This document shows, piece after piece, positions 1 to 8,662 of a stretch of 64,000 nt of DNA. Within the stretch, counting starts at the first letter, position 1, and every line of letters starts with the position of its first letter. A program made the translations under genes and the position numbers. The DNA is from JAJCYL01 sp040222875 (GTDB lineage Bacteria; Bacteroidota; Bacteroidia; Cytophagales; Cyclobacteriaceae), in contig JAVKCG010000008.1 of the NCBI GenBank assembly GCA_040222875.1, forward strand, positions 124,001 to 188,000. Reading direction: 5' to 3'. The notes under the pieces are model-generated. The model saw only the letters and a list, made by a program, of their open reading frames with translations, was not told where the DNA came from and ran no database searches.

Positions 1-806
1 ATCCAGGCAAGCTTTAAATAATTATCAATTGTTTCATTGCCCAAAATGATAATTTTATTATATCTGCTGATAGCCTCCGCATAATTGCCAGCTTTCATAA
101 AGCATTCTGCTATCAGCAACTGAAAACTCAACCGGGTATTTGGGGTATAGCTTTCAAAAATGGTCAAATCTTCAAGTGCATTCTCGTATTGACCCCTATA
201 AAATTTACCGGTTCCGCTTTGCAGCAAATTTGCCAAAACATCCTCCTCAAAATTCCGGATGTCCTTTTCTTCTTCATGGTAAGTACCTAATTGGTCCAGC
301 ATCGTTAAAGACATCATTACGTTTCCTGTCGTGTAATAATTTCTAGCCTGATTATACACTTTTCTTCTTTCGCCAAGGAGTATATCCTTTTGATATGCCT
401 GGTACATATCAAAAACCTGAATCCCTGCCATCACCAATGTGGCCACTGCCAGTGAGATTCCAAAAGCCCATGCCGTTGCTTTATCGTTTGTCTTATGATC
501 AATTGGCCGGCCTGTATAACGGGGTCTTCTATATGGTCTGGGTTGCGGCCGATATTGGGGCGGTGGCGAAGTTGGGTACTCAACAGACTGCTCACCAAAT
601 TTCAACTTGAGGTCATATCGGGCTCTTTCATATGAATTGGACAGTGTTTGATGGGCCTCGTTTATTTCCTTAAAGATTTCTTCACTTTGTCTGTCTCCAG
701 GATTTTTATCCGGATGATGCTGTAATGCTTTTTGTTTAAATGCAGCTTTGATTTCAGCATCAGATGCATTTTCATGGATTCCTAAAATGTGGTAATAGTT
801 GACCAT
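1..806 (-). CDS. DnaJ-domain membrane protein with TPR-like tail (3' end cut by window)
   Basis: I translated this reading frame from the ATG at 806; it stays open to the window edge, so only the first 268 residues are present. Residues 1-65 form a J domain with the HPD motif at 31-33, which stimulates the ATPase of DnaK-type chaperones. A proline- and arginine-rich linker (about 82-105) leads to one hydrophobic segment near 115-132. The rest is helical and reads like tetratricopeptide repeats (for example the stretch around AECFMKAGNYAEAI). There is no Gly/Phe region or zinc-finger domain, so it is not canonical DnaJ but a membrane-anchored co-chaperone-like protein. Its client is unknown. 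Confidence 0.85.
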   Translation of the reverse strand, partial: MVNYYHILGIHENASDAEIKAAFKQKALQHHPDKNPGDRQSEEIFKEINEAHQTLSNSYERARYDLKLKFGEQSVEYPTSPPPQYRPQPRPYRRPRYTGRPIDHKTNDKATAWAFGISLAVATLVMAGIQVFDMYQAYQKDILLGERRKVYNQARNYYTTGNVMMSLTMLDQLGTYHEEEKDIRNFEEDVLANLLQSGTGKFYRGQYENALEDLTIFESYTPNTRLSFQLLIAECFMKAGNYAEAISRYNKIIILGNETIDNYLKLAW

Positions 807-871
807 TTTGTGCCAGACAAAAGGAATTTCTTATTTATAACTGTTGTTAAGGCAATGCTGTTGCGTTCAAA

Positions 872-1189
872 TCAAACATTAAGGTAAACACCATCTGGTT
901 TTTCTGTTATTGTGAAGGTGTCTGCATCACTACATCTTCGCTCACATTCTTCACCCGTTTTCAGGTTAAACCGATAAGAATGCCAGGGACAAACAATTTC
1001 ACCAAGGTAATTAACGCTGCCCTTTGAAAGTGACTCTCCCAAATGAGGGCAACTATTTTGAATAGCAAAAAGTTGATCATTATGATTTACAAGGCAGATG
1101 CGATTGTCATCAATTTTAATCTGATATGGCTGCCGGGGGCGCACTGTAGTCAGGGCTTGCTGCATCGACTCAAATAATTTCACACTCAT
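872..1189 (-). CDS. Rieske [2Fe-2S] ferredoxin-like protein
   Basis: This 105-residue protein is a single Rieske domain. The cluster ligands are visible as C47-x-H49 and C67-x2-H70, the standard pattern for a 2Fe-2S centre held by two Cys and two His. Its length matches the soluble ferredoxin components of dioxygenases or the NirD-type small subunits, and it has no signal peptide or membrane segment, so it is probably cytoplasmic. No oxygenase or nitrite reductase partner is adjacent, so the electron acceptor cannot be named. The ATG at 1189 is used; the gene lies 65 bp upstream of the DnaJ-like gene on the same strand. Confidence 0.9.
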   Translation of the reverse strand: MSVKLFESMQQALTTVRPRQPYQIKIDDNRICLVNHNDQLFAIQNSCPHLGESLSKGSVNYLGEIVCPWHSYRFNLKTGEECERRCSDADTFTITEKPDGVYLNV

Positions 1190-1544
1190 TCATCGAAGAT
1201 ATTAAGGGATTCATCGATGACCTAAAAAAGCCTCTGTAGCTACATACAAGCATTAAACTAAAATATTCAGGCACTCACCTAATAGATCATAGTGTTCATC
1301 GAAATTCTAAAAATCGAATAGTTCCGGCCATTACCTTAGTAATATCAATAAGCCCAAAAGGGGATTATTTAAACGTATTGAAGAAAAGAATCCGGGGGAT
1401 ATCTAAATGCTTTTTTTGAGGTCTGGTTTTTGCATTTGGGCAATGGATTCTGTCCATGGCACCCCCCGCTTTTCTTTACTAAAATTCTCCAGGAATTGGA
1501 ATCTAGCAATCCGGCTTATTTCAATCAGCTAACCTGGAGTTTTT
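1190..1544. other. Intergenic stretch, 355 bp, no gene recognised
   Basis: No credible reading frame or RNA gene is visible. It holds the upstream region of the Rieske gene (minus strand), including a perfect 10-base palindrome TGTAGCTACA at 1235-1244, and the downstream region of the M20 hydrolase gene. The word TTCATCGA occurs three times near 1190, 1210 and 1293. I see no T-rich terminator. Confidence 0.5.
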
Positions 1545-3149
1545 TTATTCCTCAGTTTTAATAGTTGGATAGGTTATTCCCAACTGCTCCAAATAAGTTC
1601 CATACTTAGATTCATCATAATAGTACTTCTCCAATTCAGGCTTGAACTCGTTCATGATTTCTGTATTCAGGTAAATTGCCGGCTCTTCATCTTCTGAAAT
1701 CATAGGCTGATATTCAAGTTCCATACCCTGGACATTTCTAAAATAGTCCCACGCCTGTGTCACAAGCTCTGGTTTCATTAAGAAATCCATCAGTGTCATC
1801 GCCACAACTTTAGAGCCAGCTGTTGCGCCTTTGTGAGCAATCGGTGTTGCCATAGCCACGGCGTTTGACCAATGGTGCCCTTGCAATCCTGGTATGTTTG
1901 ATGGAAAACGCAGGGTTACTGTAGGCAGCTTCCACGAGATGTCACCAATATCATCTGAACCACCGCTGATAGGATTCGTTACTGGCAATCCAAGCTCTGA
2001 AAGCTCAGTTGCAAGTCCATCCTCATCTCTTGAGTTAACTTCTTTTTGCAATGCTTTTGCTAAAGTTTGGTCATTTTCATCCCATTGTGGTAAACCCACC
2101 CCTTTAATATTTTCATACATCGTTTCGGCGATCACCTTGTTAAAGTGACGGGGCCATGCGCTGCCCAAAACTTTACGAGTTACTGATGTATTGGTCATAA
2201 GAGCTGCGCCATCTGCTATCCTGTTGGCCTTCTCATACATCTCCATTATTTCAGGGTACCGAATATTTCTGAAATAATACCAAATAGAAGCTTTAGAAGG
2301 TACTACGTTTGGTTGGTCACCGCCATTGGTAATTACAGAGTGTGATCGCTGAAGTGGGTGTAGGTGCTCACGTAAATAATTCCAGCCGATGTTCATCAAC
2401 TCAACTGCGTCAGCAGCACTTCTGCCTCTCCAGGGGCTACCAGCGGCATGGGCTGCCTCGCCTTCAAATGTGTACTCTACTGAGATAAGCCCAGTGCCCC
2501 TAGCCTGGCCGTATGAAACACTTAGGTTATTGCTGACATGGGTAAAAATGGAGATATCAACATCATCAAAATAGCCGTCTCGCGTATAAAAAGCCTTGGT
2601 TGCCACAAGTTCTTCAGCAACCCCTGGCCACAGAATTAGCGTACCAGACATACCCTCCCTTTCCATAATTTCTTTAACAGCTAAAGCTGCAGTCACATTT
2701 ACGGGAACACCACTATTATGGCCTTCTCCATGACCGGGTGCGCCTTCAACCAATGGGTCATGATAGGCCACTCCTGGCTTTTGAGATGCTTTCGGAATGC
2801 AGTCAATATCGCTGCCCAAAGCGATCACAGGCTTACCTGATCCCCACCTGGCCATCCAGGCTGTTGGCACCCCAGAAATGCCTCGCTCAATTTCAAAGCC
2901 GTTCTCCTCTAAAATACCAGTCAAGTACTTAGATGTTTCAACCTCCTGAAAGCCAAGCTCTGCGAAGCTGAAAACTTTGTCGACCATTACCTGGGTCTGT
3001 TTAGCATCAGCCTGTACTTTTTGTTCCGCCTCAGTTTTGAGTGCAGCCATTTGCTTTTTTGAATACTTTTTTTGGGCTGATAATGGCACAACTAAAAATG
3101 AGGTGATCAATGCCAAACCCACAATTGCCTTTAAATTTCCTGGTGTCAT
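1545..3149 (-). CDS. Exported M20-family amidohydrolase (AbgB-like)
   Basis: The 534-residue product begins with a signal peptide (hydrophobic core about 8-24, ending near LSAQ), so it is exported. The body matches M20 metallo-amidohydrolases of the AbgB/aminoacylase type, which hydrolyse N-acyl or aminobenzoyl amino-acid amide bonds with a two-metal centre: early metal-site motif GSDIDCIP, a dimerisation domain in the middle, and SGGSDDIGD in the C-terminal half. At the position where related M20D enzymes carry HACGHN the sequence reads HGEGHN, replacing the metal-binding Cys by Glu. The long acidic C-terminus ends near 534. It stands alone between intergenic gaps. The natural substrate cannot be told. 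Confidence 0.85.
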   Translation of the reverse strand: MTPGNLKAIVGLALITSFLVVPLSAQKKYSKKQMAALKTEAEQKVQADAKQTQVMVDKVFSFAELGFQEVETSKYLTGILEENGFEIERGISGVPTAWMARWGSGKPVIALGSDIDCIPKASQKPGVAYHDPLVEGAPGHGEGHNSGVPVNVTAALAVKEIMEREGMSGTLILWPGVAEELVATKAFYTRDGYFDDVDISIFTHVSNNLSVSYGQARGTGLISVEYTFEGEAAHAAGSPWRGRSAADAVELMNIGWNYLREHLHPLQRSHSVITNGGDQPNVVPSKASIWYYFRNIRYPEIMEMYEKANRIADGAALMTNTSVTRKVLGSAWPRHFNKVIAETMYENIKGVGLPQWDENDQTLAKALQKEVNSRDEDGLATELSELGLPVTNPISGGSDDIGDISWKLPTVTLRFPSNIPGLQGHHWSNAVAMATPIAHKGATAGSKVVAMTLMDFLMKPELVTQAWDYFRNVQGMELEYQPMISEDEEPAIYLNTEIMNEFKPELEKYYYDESKYGTYLEQLGITYPTIKTEE

Positions 3150-3230
3150 AGTTTTTCTGATTATCTAAAAATGAATAAAGCAGATAAGTGTTTGTTTTGC
3201 AATATGGATTTAGACTGGCAGGCAGGTTAA

Positions 3231-4115
3231 ATGATGGACGGAAAAACAGGCCAGTTAAAAACACGCTTTGCACCCACCCCGAGTGGTTATGTACATCTCG
3301 GAAATGTTTATTCCTTTATACTCACCTGGCTGGTTGCCAGAAAGAACGACGGTAAAATTTTACTGCGGATTGACGATCTGGACAAGGCAAGGTATCGGTT
3401 GGAGTATGTCGAAGATATTTTTATAACGCTGGATAAGTTAGGCCTGGATTATGATGAAGGCCCATTGACGATATCCGAATTTGAATCAGAATATTCCCAA
3501 ACTAAAAGGGTTGATCTGTATAACGATAATATAAAGATACTTGAAAGTGAATGCCTGCTCTTCAACTGTGATTGTTCCAGAAAAAGCATCCAGGAGCAGT
3601 CAGATGATGGCAACTACCCAGGCACTTGCTTAGAAAAAGGGCTTCCCTATACTCTAAACCAAACTGCTTCAAGATTAATAACTTCAGAGCGTGAGGTTGT
3701 TTTTCAGGATGAAGGGTTGGGTACTCGAAGGGCCAATGTTGCTAAAATAAACCCATATTTTATAATAAGGAAAAAGGATGGTTATCCCGCTTACCAGCTA
3801 GCTTCCCTGGTGGATGACCTCCACTTTGGTATTAATTACATAGTTCGCGGTGAGGACTTATTGACCTCAACATTTTCTCAGCTTTATCTGGCTAAAATCT
3901 TAGGTCAACAACAATTTGAGCAAGCTAAATTCCATCATCATAAGCTGTTAACCGATAAAAATCAGAAACTTTCTAAAACTCAAAAAGCACAACCGGTGAA
4001 GGAATTAATCATGAAATCTGATGGCAATGCAAAGATTTATGGAGGGTTTTCAAGGTGGCTTGGCTTGAGCGATGAGTGTAGGTCATTAAATGATCTCCTA
4101 ATGCTCTTCAAATAG
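3231..4115 (+). CDS. gluQ: Glutamyl-Q tRNA(Asp) synthetase-like class I aaRS
   Basis: This is a shortened glutamyl-tRNA-synthetase catalytic domain (294 residues; full GltX is about 470-500). The HIGH-type motif is VHLGN at 21-25, the KMSKS-type loop is KLSKT, and the zinc-knuckle pattern C-x-C followed by YPGTC is typical of GluQ-RS. There is no anticodon-binding C-terminal domain. GluQ-RS enzymes attach glutamate to queuosine at the wobble base of tRNA-Asp rather than to the 3' end. Two ATGs (3231, 3234) are possible starts. It is divergent from the M20 hydrolase and converges with lgt, so it is probably monocistronic. Placement in the GluQ group rests on length and the Cys pattern. Confidence 0.85.
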   Translation: MMDGKTGQLKTRFAPTPSGYVHLGNVYSFILTWLVARKNDGKILLRIDDLDKARYRLEYVEDIFITLDKLGLDYDEGPLTISEFESEYSQTKRVDLYNDNIKILESECLLFNCDCSRKSIQEQSDDGNYPGTCLEKGLPYTLNQTASRLITSEREVVFQDEGLGTRRANVAKINPYFIIRKKDGYPAYQLASLVDDLHFGINYIVRGEDLLTSTFSQLYLAKILGQQQFEQAKFHHHKLLTDKNQKLSKTQKAQPVKELIMKSDGNAKIYGGFSRWLGLSDECRSLNDLLMLFK

Positions 4116-4124
4116 TGCATCGGT

Positions 4125-4973
4125 TCAATTCAGAGTACTGGTATCATACTCTGCATCGGTTTCAGATGGGCGCATTAAACTCCTGGAGAATATTATAGTA
4201 CCAATAATTATCAACGGTATACTTAACAGCTGGCCCATGTTCAAAATCAGGCCTGCTTCGAAGGCAACCTGATCCTCCTTAAAAAATTCAACAAGAAACC
4301 TTTGGACAAAAATCAATGTAAAGCCTGCCCCAAATAAGAGCCCCTTATGATTTTGGGCTACTTCTGATCTTTTGAAGAAGAGCAATAAAATGAAGATCAA
4401 AAAATAAAATAAAGCTTCATACAACTGGGCCGGGTGGCGAGGGACTTGATCAACCCTGGTAAAAACAAATGCCCATGGCACAGATGATTGAACGCCAATA
4501 ATCTCAGAATTCATCAAATTACCAAACCTGATAAAGCTGCCAAGCAAAGATGCTGCGATTGCCAACCTATCAAGAGCCCACAATAAACTTATTTTATACT
4601 TTTTGATGTATAGGAACAAAGCCAGAAACGCTCCCAAAACCCCGCCATGGCTGGCCAAACCTGCTAACCCGGTAAATTCGAAAGAGGGATTGATCCTAAA
4701 TGGAAGGATTTCCATGGGGTTTTCCCAATAATAAACAGGATCATAAAATAATATATGACCCAACCTTGCCCCGACAAGAATCCCGATAATTAAATAGGTA
4801 GTCAACCTATCAAGATCGGCCTGTAACAAACCTTCTTTTTTGTAAAAAGTGAGCATAACCTGATAGGCACTCACAATACCTAAGGCCCAAAAAAGACCAT
4901 ACCAACGAAAGTATTCCAAGCCTGGGATTATGCGTGGATCGACATTCCAGATGATGTATGATAGGATATTCAA
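4125..4973 (-). CDS. lgt: Prolipoprotein diacylglyceryl transferase
   Basis: Lgt moves diacylglycerol from phosphatidylglycerol onto the lipobox cysteine of prelipoproteins in the inner membrane. The 282-residue protein has about seven hydrophobic segments, the conserved GLASHGG motif with the catalytic-region His, and the RFGNLMNSE signature. There is no in-frame ATG near the start: the likely initiator is the TTG at 4973. A G6 tract (AGGGGGGA, about 4984-4990 on the minus strand) sits about 12 bases upstream and could act as its ribosome site. The gene begins 6 bp after the short ORF that follows the ECF sigma factor, so it is probably cotranscribed with it. Many lipoprotein substrates are encoded in this window. 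Confidence 0.95.
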   Translation of the reverse strand: MNILSYIIWNVDPRIIPGLEYFRWYGLFWALGIVSAYQVMLTFYKKEGLLQADLDRLTTYLIIGILVGARLGHILFYDPVYYWENPMEILPFRINPSFEFTGLAGLASHGGVLGAFLALFLYIKKYKISLLWALDRLAIAASLLGSFIRFGNLMNSEIIGVQSSVPWAFVFTRVDQVPRHPAQLYEALFYFLIFILLLFFKRSEVAQNHKGLLFGAGFTLIFVQRFLVEFFKEDQVAFEAGLILNMGQLLSIPLIIIGTIIFSRSLMRPSETDAEYDTSTLN

Positions 4974-4979
4974 TGGTTG

Positions 4980-5165
4980 TTATCCCCCCTGGCAAATCAA
5001 AAGAATCAAGAGCCACGCAAAGTGGTTATAGAGCTTTTGAAATTTATTCGATACCTGCTCTTCTTTAGCCATTACCATTTCGAGGATTTCATCCTGGCTA
5101 AGCTCACTGAGTGAGTGCTGGATTTTAAATTGTTGCCAGGCCGGCCTAAGATTATCTATGTTCAT
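4980..5165 (-). CDS. Short membrane protein downstream of ECF sigma, possibly a truncated partner
   Basis: A 61-residue ORF overlaps the sigma-factor stop by 14 bp, which suggests translational coupling. Residues 1-45 are polar and helical, with a DNLRPAWQQFK opening similar in style to the membrane proteins that often follow ECF sigma genes in Bacteroidota. A hydrophobic segment begins at about 49 (FAWLLILLI), but the protein stops straight after it in a run of six G. Those related proteins are usually much longer, with several membrane helices, so this one may be shortened. A one-base slip in the G tract does not open a sensible continuation in either frame. Its role as a sigma regulator is inferred from position only. 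Confidence 0.6.
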   Translation of the reverse strand: MNIDNLRPAWQQFKIQHSLSELSQDEILEMVMAKEEQVSNKFQKLYNHFAWLLILLICQGG

Positions 5166-5652
5166 GGACGTATGAGCTAAATTTTGATTTCAAGTGCATT
5201 TTTATTCTATTCATTCGGGTGCTTACGTTACTCGGGGAGAGGTTCAAAATTTCACCAATCTCCCAGTTTTTATACCCCTCCAGGTGGAGAATGATCAACG
5301 CTTTATCCAATTCTTTTAGAGATCTAATTATTTGATGTAAAAGCTGTATGTCATCATCAGAATTGATCTTAGTGAGTTTGTTCTCATGATTGGTATTAAT
5401 TGATTCTTTAAAGGGCTCCCTCCGCTCTTTTTTAATCTTAGATAAAATGGTGTTCAAGCTCACCTTATAAACCCATGTGCTTATTTGTGAATCACCACGA
5501 AAAGAAGCGAAAGATTTCCAGAGTTGAAGGATTACGTCTTGGCGGGTATCAAGTTGATCATCAAGTGAGTCATAGTAGACATTGCAAAGGCTCAGTATTA
5601 TTCCTTTGTGTTTCTCAACTACTTTTAAAAAATTCTCTTTTGAGGAATTCAT
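5152..5652 (-). CDS. ECF-type RNA polymerase sigma factor
   Basis: The 166-residue protein has the two sigma-70 domains typical of ECF factors: region 2 (about 10-80, with DTRQDVILQLWKSF and FRGDSQISTWVYKV) that melts the -10 element and binds core polymerase, and region 4 (about 108-160, with EGYKNWEIGEIL and SPSNVSTRMNRI) forming the helix-turn-helix that reads the -35 element. The start is the ATG at 5652. The next gene, a 61-residue membrane ORF, overlaps its 3' end. No classical FecR or zinc-binding anti-sigma gene is adjacent, so how it is held inactive is not evident. Confidence 0.93.
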   Translation of the reverse strand: MNSSKENFLKVVEKHKGIILSLCNVYYDSLDDQLDTRQDVILQLWKSFASFRGDSQISTWVYKVSLNTILSKIKKERREPFKESINTNHENKLTKINSDDDIQLLHQIIRSLKELDKALIILHLEGYKNWEIGEILNLSPSNVSTRMNRIKMHLKSKFSSYVHEHR

Positions 5653-5835
5653 GAGCTACAGGTGCCTTAAAATTAGTTAGTAACCCAAATTCAAAAATTG
5701 TCACAAGCGACGTCAGATTTGTTTGTTTTTTGCCAATCAGTTCTCGTATGCGCTTTTCTAAAATCATCTTTAACTACCTTCTAATGTAGCATTATTCAGT
5801 TTTATGCTGAATTTTCGGTGTTAGTTGGCCTCGAC

Positions 5836-6231
5836 TTATTTAACCCAATTTTGGATTTGGATTTGACCAAGTCTCTTGAAATGTTTTTCGTTATTGGTCA
5901 CCAGCACAAGTTCATTAGCAATTGCTGATGCACCAATAAGTAAATCAAAATCATCGATCGGTTGGCCTGATTTTTTCAGGCGGGTCTTTTCTGAGGCATA
6001 AATATCCAAAGCATCGAGTATGGGAAGAATATTCACCCCTTTTATGAACTTCTCAAGAGCATTTGCATTTTTTTCGGGAGCTTGGCTGTTTGCCACACCG
6101 AATTTCAATTCCGCAAGGGTTATTTCAGAAATATAAAGGGAGTCAGGATCAAGGGAGTCAAACTTCTCATCAAGGTTAAATTTTCCCTTCATGAAGTAGA
6201 TACATACATTAGTATCAAGCAGGTATTTCAA
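5836..6231 (-). CDS. PIN-domain ribonuclease toxin, VapC-like
   Basis: The 131-residue protein is a PIN domain. Acidic residues that normally bind Mg2+ are visible as D6 in YLLDTNV, the Glu in ITLAELKFGV and the Asp pair in DDFDLLIGA, with TNNEKHF near the C-terminus. VapC toxins cleave tRNA or rRNA and are neutralised by the partner antitoxin. The start is a TTG at 6231 whose last bases overlap the antitoxin stop (TTGA), a classic translational coupling. It lies between asnB and the sigma-factor gene as a self-contained two-gene module. Confidence 0.9.
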   Translation of the reverse strand: MKYLLDTNVCIYFMKGKFNLDEKFDSLDPDSLYISEITLAELKFGVANSQAPEKNANALEKFIKGVNILPILDALDIYASEKTRLKKSGQPIDDFDLLIGASAIANELVLVTNNEKHFKRLGQIQIQNWVK

Positions 6232-6464
6232 AATTCTTCAAGTTCACGATTTACAATTCTGTTGGATCTAATCGTGGTAATAAGCTCTTCGGCAGTTTCA
6301 GCTGAGCTCCAGGCACCAAAGGCTTTATTTATGTTCGATTTTCGAACTTTTGACTTTAAAGCAGATTCTTTAAGCCTTTCAATTAAGCTAAGTTTCATTT
6401 TTGGAGTAAGTTTCTCCAAAAGTCCGAAATAGTTATTCAATATTTTTTGCTCCGCGGAACCCAC
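6228..6464 (-). CDS. Antitoxin of the VapBC-like pair
   Basis: This 78-residue protein precedes and overlaps the PIN toxin by 4 bp. The N-terminal half is helical and basic (LIERLKESALKSKVRKS), and the C-terminus contains TTIRSNRIVNREL, which resembles the toxin-wrapping tail seen on many Bacteroidota antitoxins of PIN toxins. The most likely start is the GTG at 6464, since an in-frame stop lies two codons upstream. I do not see a clear ribbon-helix-helix or AbrB fold in the sequence. Such antitoxins usually repress their own promoter, but no operator is obvious in the 60 bp upstream. Confidence 0.8.
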   Translation of the reverse strand: MGSAEQKILNNYFGLLEKLTPKMKLSLIERLKESALKSKVRKSNINKAFGAWSSAETAEELITTIRSNRIVNRELEEF

Positions 6465-6524
6465 AATTCAAAGTTAATAATTTAAGCTTTGATCTTGAGG
6501 TGAAGGTCTTGATTATCTAAATCC

Positions 6525-8420
6525 CTAAAAATACCTCCTTAGCCACATTTCTAAATTTACCAACATCCACACTTTAAGGCCGAATTTGTGTTCTTTAAAA
6601 AGGTCTTTATTACCAAGGAGCTTTTCAAGTGATTTTGAATTGTACAAACCCCTCGATTTGGCAGTTTTATCCAAAAGAAGGTCACTGGCTAGTTGATGAA
6701 AGCCGCCACCCAACCATTTATGTATTGGTACAGGAAAGCCCACTTTTTTCCTCCAGGTGATCTTTTCAGTAAGCTCTTTTTCGAAAGACTTCTTAAGAAT
6801 GTATTTGGGGATATCATGCACCTCACTGATTTGATCTGAGTTAAGTGTTGCTGCCTCAACCATCGATTTCCATTTGATTTTGTACTTAAAAGGCATGCTC
6901 ATAGCAAACTCTACTAACCGATGATCAACGAAGGGCACCCTGCCTTCTACTGAAGTTGCCATGGTGGACATATCAAGTCGGTGCAACAACCCAACAATGT
7001 GAAATTTTTCAAAAATCCAGAGAAGCTTATCGTAGTGGCTCAGCTCATCAAGTTTGGAATATTGACTGCGCATTAATTCAAAATTGTGGTTGTCACCGCT
7101 TAAGCTGGCCATTGTGTCGGAAGACAAAAACTGCTGTTTCTGATCCCAGTTGATATATTGATACTGAAAAAGGAAATGATCCAACTCATTATCAAATGCC
7201 CTGTTGCCGTATTTGGCAGCTAAATTGGTTTTGAGCGAGTCTGATTTAACTTCTGGGTTTTTCAAACGCTCATAGTCATATGGGCTGCGGAAAATGCGGC
7301 CATATCCACCAAAAATTTCATCAGCACCCTCACCGGATAAAACTACTGTAATGTATTTTTTGAGCTCCGCTGACATTACATGGAGCGCCGGCTCATTGGG
7401 CACACTCAACGGTGCATCTTTGAAACCAATCAACCGCTCCATTTCATCAATGTAGTTACCAGATGACAGTAAGATTTCATGATGATCGGTTTGGTAGAGG
7501 TCAGCTACTTCCCGGGCATACCCAAATTCGTTGTAACCTTCTTCCTCAAAACCGATGGTAAATGTTTTGATGGGCTCTTTGGCAATCTTGGCCATGAGAG
7601 CCACCACAATACTGGAGTCCAACCCACCACTGAGGTAAGCCCCAAAAGGCACATCCGAAATCATGCGGTATTTCACTGCAGAAGTCAGTAACTCCCGCAG
7701 CTTTTCGATGTAATAATCCTCGCCTAAATCCTCTTTTTCTGAGATGATTGGCAGCTCATAGTATTGTCGTAATTCAACCTGATCACCGCTCATTTCAAGA
7801 TAATGACCTGGAGGAAGGGATTTGATATTGCTATATAATGTTTGATCACCAATGGGATAGCGATAGCTCAAATAGCTGGAAATTCCAGAAAGGGAGTAAT
7901 CAGTTTTAAACCCTGGATACTCAAGGATTGCTTTGACTTCTGAACCAAAAATCAGCTTACCGTCAAACTCAGCATAATACATCGGCTTGATGCCGATCCT
8001 ATCACGGATGATGTATGTTTTGCCAGACTTGTTTTCATGCATGGCAAAAGCAAACATCCCAATGAAATCCTGCAGGCAATCGATTCCTTTCTCATTGAAA
8101 GCATGCAGGATCACCTCTGTATCTGTTAAAGAATGGTAATCATAACTACTACCCAATGATTGCTTGATTTCTGCATAATTGTAGACCTCGCCATTGAATG
8201 ATAGCACCCAATTTCCATAAGGATCAATCATCGGCTGCTTACCTGCATCGGAAAGGTCAATGATGCTCAAACGTCTATGGCCGAAGGCAACTTTATCATT
8301 AGAGTAATAACCATGTCCATCTGGGCCACGATGCGCCAATGCGGTGGTCATTCTCTCAAGTACCGAATCTGGTACTGCTGTAGAGCTTTGAAGGTTAATT
8401 ATTCCGGTTATTCCGCACAT
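6525..8420 (-). CDS. asnB: Asparagine synthase (glutamine-hydrolysing)
   Basis: The 631-residue enzyme makes asparagine from aspartate, ATP and glutamine. It begins MCGITG, so Cys2 is the nucleophile of the class II glutaminase domain (residues 1 to about 210, with RGPDG at 31-35 and NGEVYN at 76-81). The synthetase domain follows, with the PP-loop SGGLDSS at 264-270 and SGEGADEIFGGYGR further on. Its length is normal for bacterial AsnB. AsnB-like enzymes in polysaccharide or antibiotic clusters can have other amide acceptors, but no such cluster surrounds it. It has its own upstream region of 240 bp, divergent from the LytS-type kinase gene. Confidence 0.95.
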   Translation of the reverse strand: MCGITGIINLQSSTAVPDSVLERMTTALAHRGPDGHGYYSNDKVAFGHRRLSIIDLSDAGKQPMIDPYGNWVLSFNGEVYNYAEIKQSLGSSYDYHSLTDTEVILHAFNEKGIDCLQDFIGMFAFAMHENKSGKTYIIRDRIGIKPMYYAEFDGKLIFGSEVKAILEYPGFKTDYSLSGISSYLSYRYPIGDQTLYSNIKSLPPGHYLEMSGDQVELRQYYELPIISEKEDLGEDYYIEKLRELLTSAVKYRMISDVPFGAYLSGGLDSSIVVALMAKIAKEPIKTFTIGFEEEGYNEFGYAREVADLYQTDHHEILLSSGNYIDEMERLIGFKDAPLSVPNEPALHVMSAELKKYITVVLSGEGADEIFGGYGRIFRSPYDYERLKNPEVKSDSLKTNLAAKYGNRAFDNELDHFLFQYQYINWDQKQQFLSSDTMASLSGDNHNFELMRSQYSKLDELSHYDKLLWIFEKFHIVGLLHRLDMSTMATSVEGRVPFVDHRLVEFAMSMPFKYKIKWKSMVEAATLNSDQISEVHDIPKYILKKSFEKELTEKITWRKKVGFPVPIHKWLGGGFHQLASDLLLDKTAKSRGLYNSKSLEKLLGNKDLFKEHKFGLKVWMLVNLEMWLRRYF

Positions 8421-8647
8421 GGGGCAAGATCAAAAACAGGTTGCGAAATTAAGTAAAGTGGCTAAGAATGAGGCGCTGGTCTATGTATCAAGTTCCGTGA
8501 GGAGAAATATCAAAAGTGGACAAGATGAATAAAAAATAAGAAGCTGGATAAATGATATTGAAATTAGTAGGGCAACAATAAATCGGCTGTTGAGTAGGTG
8601 GAAAGTGCCATCTGTTATGCTCAAAGGCCAAATGCACAGGTATCATT

Positions 8648-8655
8648 TAAATTTG
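8648..8655 (+). promoter_or_regulatory. Possible -7 promoter element (TAAATTTG)
   Basis: The octamer TAAATTTG fits the Bacteroidota -7 consensus TAnnTTTG and ends 7 bp before the ATG of the LytS-type kinase, which would give a nearly leaderless transcript. No convincing -33 TTTG lies at the expected distance, so this is tentative. Confidence 0.35.
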
Positions 8656-8662
8656 CAGTTCA

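Noticed and set aside
1190..1320. Three TTCATCGA words as a possible direct repeat array
   Set aside because: Only eight bases, irregular spacing, no flanking similarity.
3031..3273. 80-residue minus-strand ORF across the M20 hydrolase start and gluQ start
   Set aside because: It overlaps two well-supported genes and has no homologous pattern.
4810..5016. 68-residue ORF in another frame across the lgt start
   Set aside because: I tested whether it extends the short sigma partner through slippage in the G6 tract; the sequence is only an alternate frame of lgt and is not protein-like.
6525..8420. asnB as part of a secondary-metabolite or capsule cluster
   Set aside because: Neighbours are a toxin-antitoxin pair and a two-component system; no biosynthetic genes accompany it.
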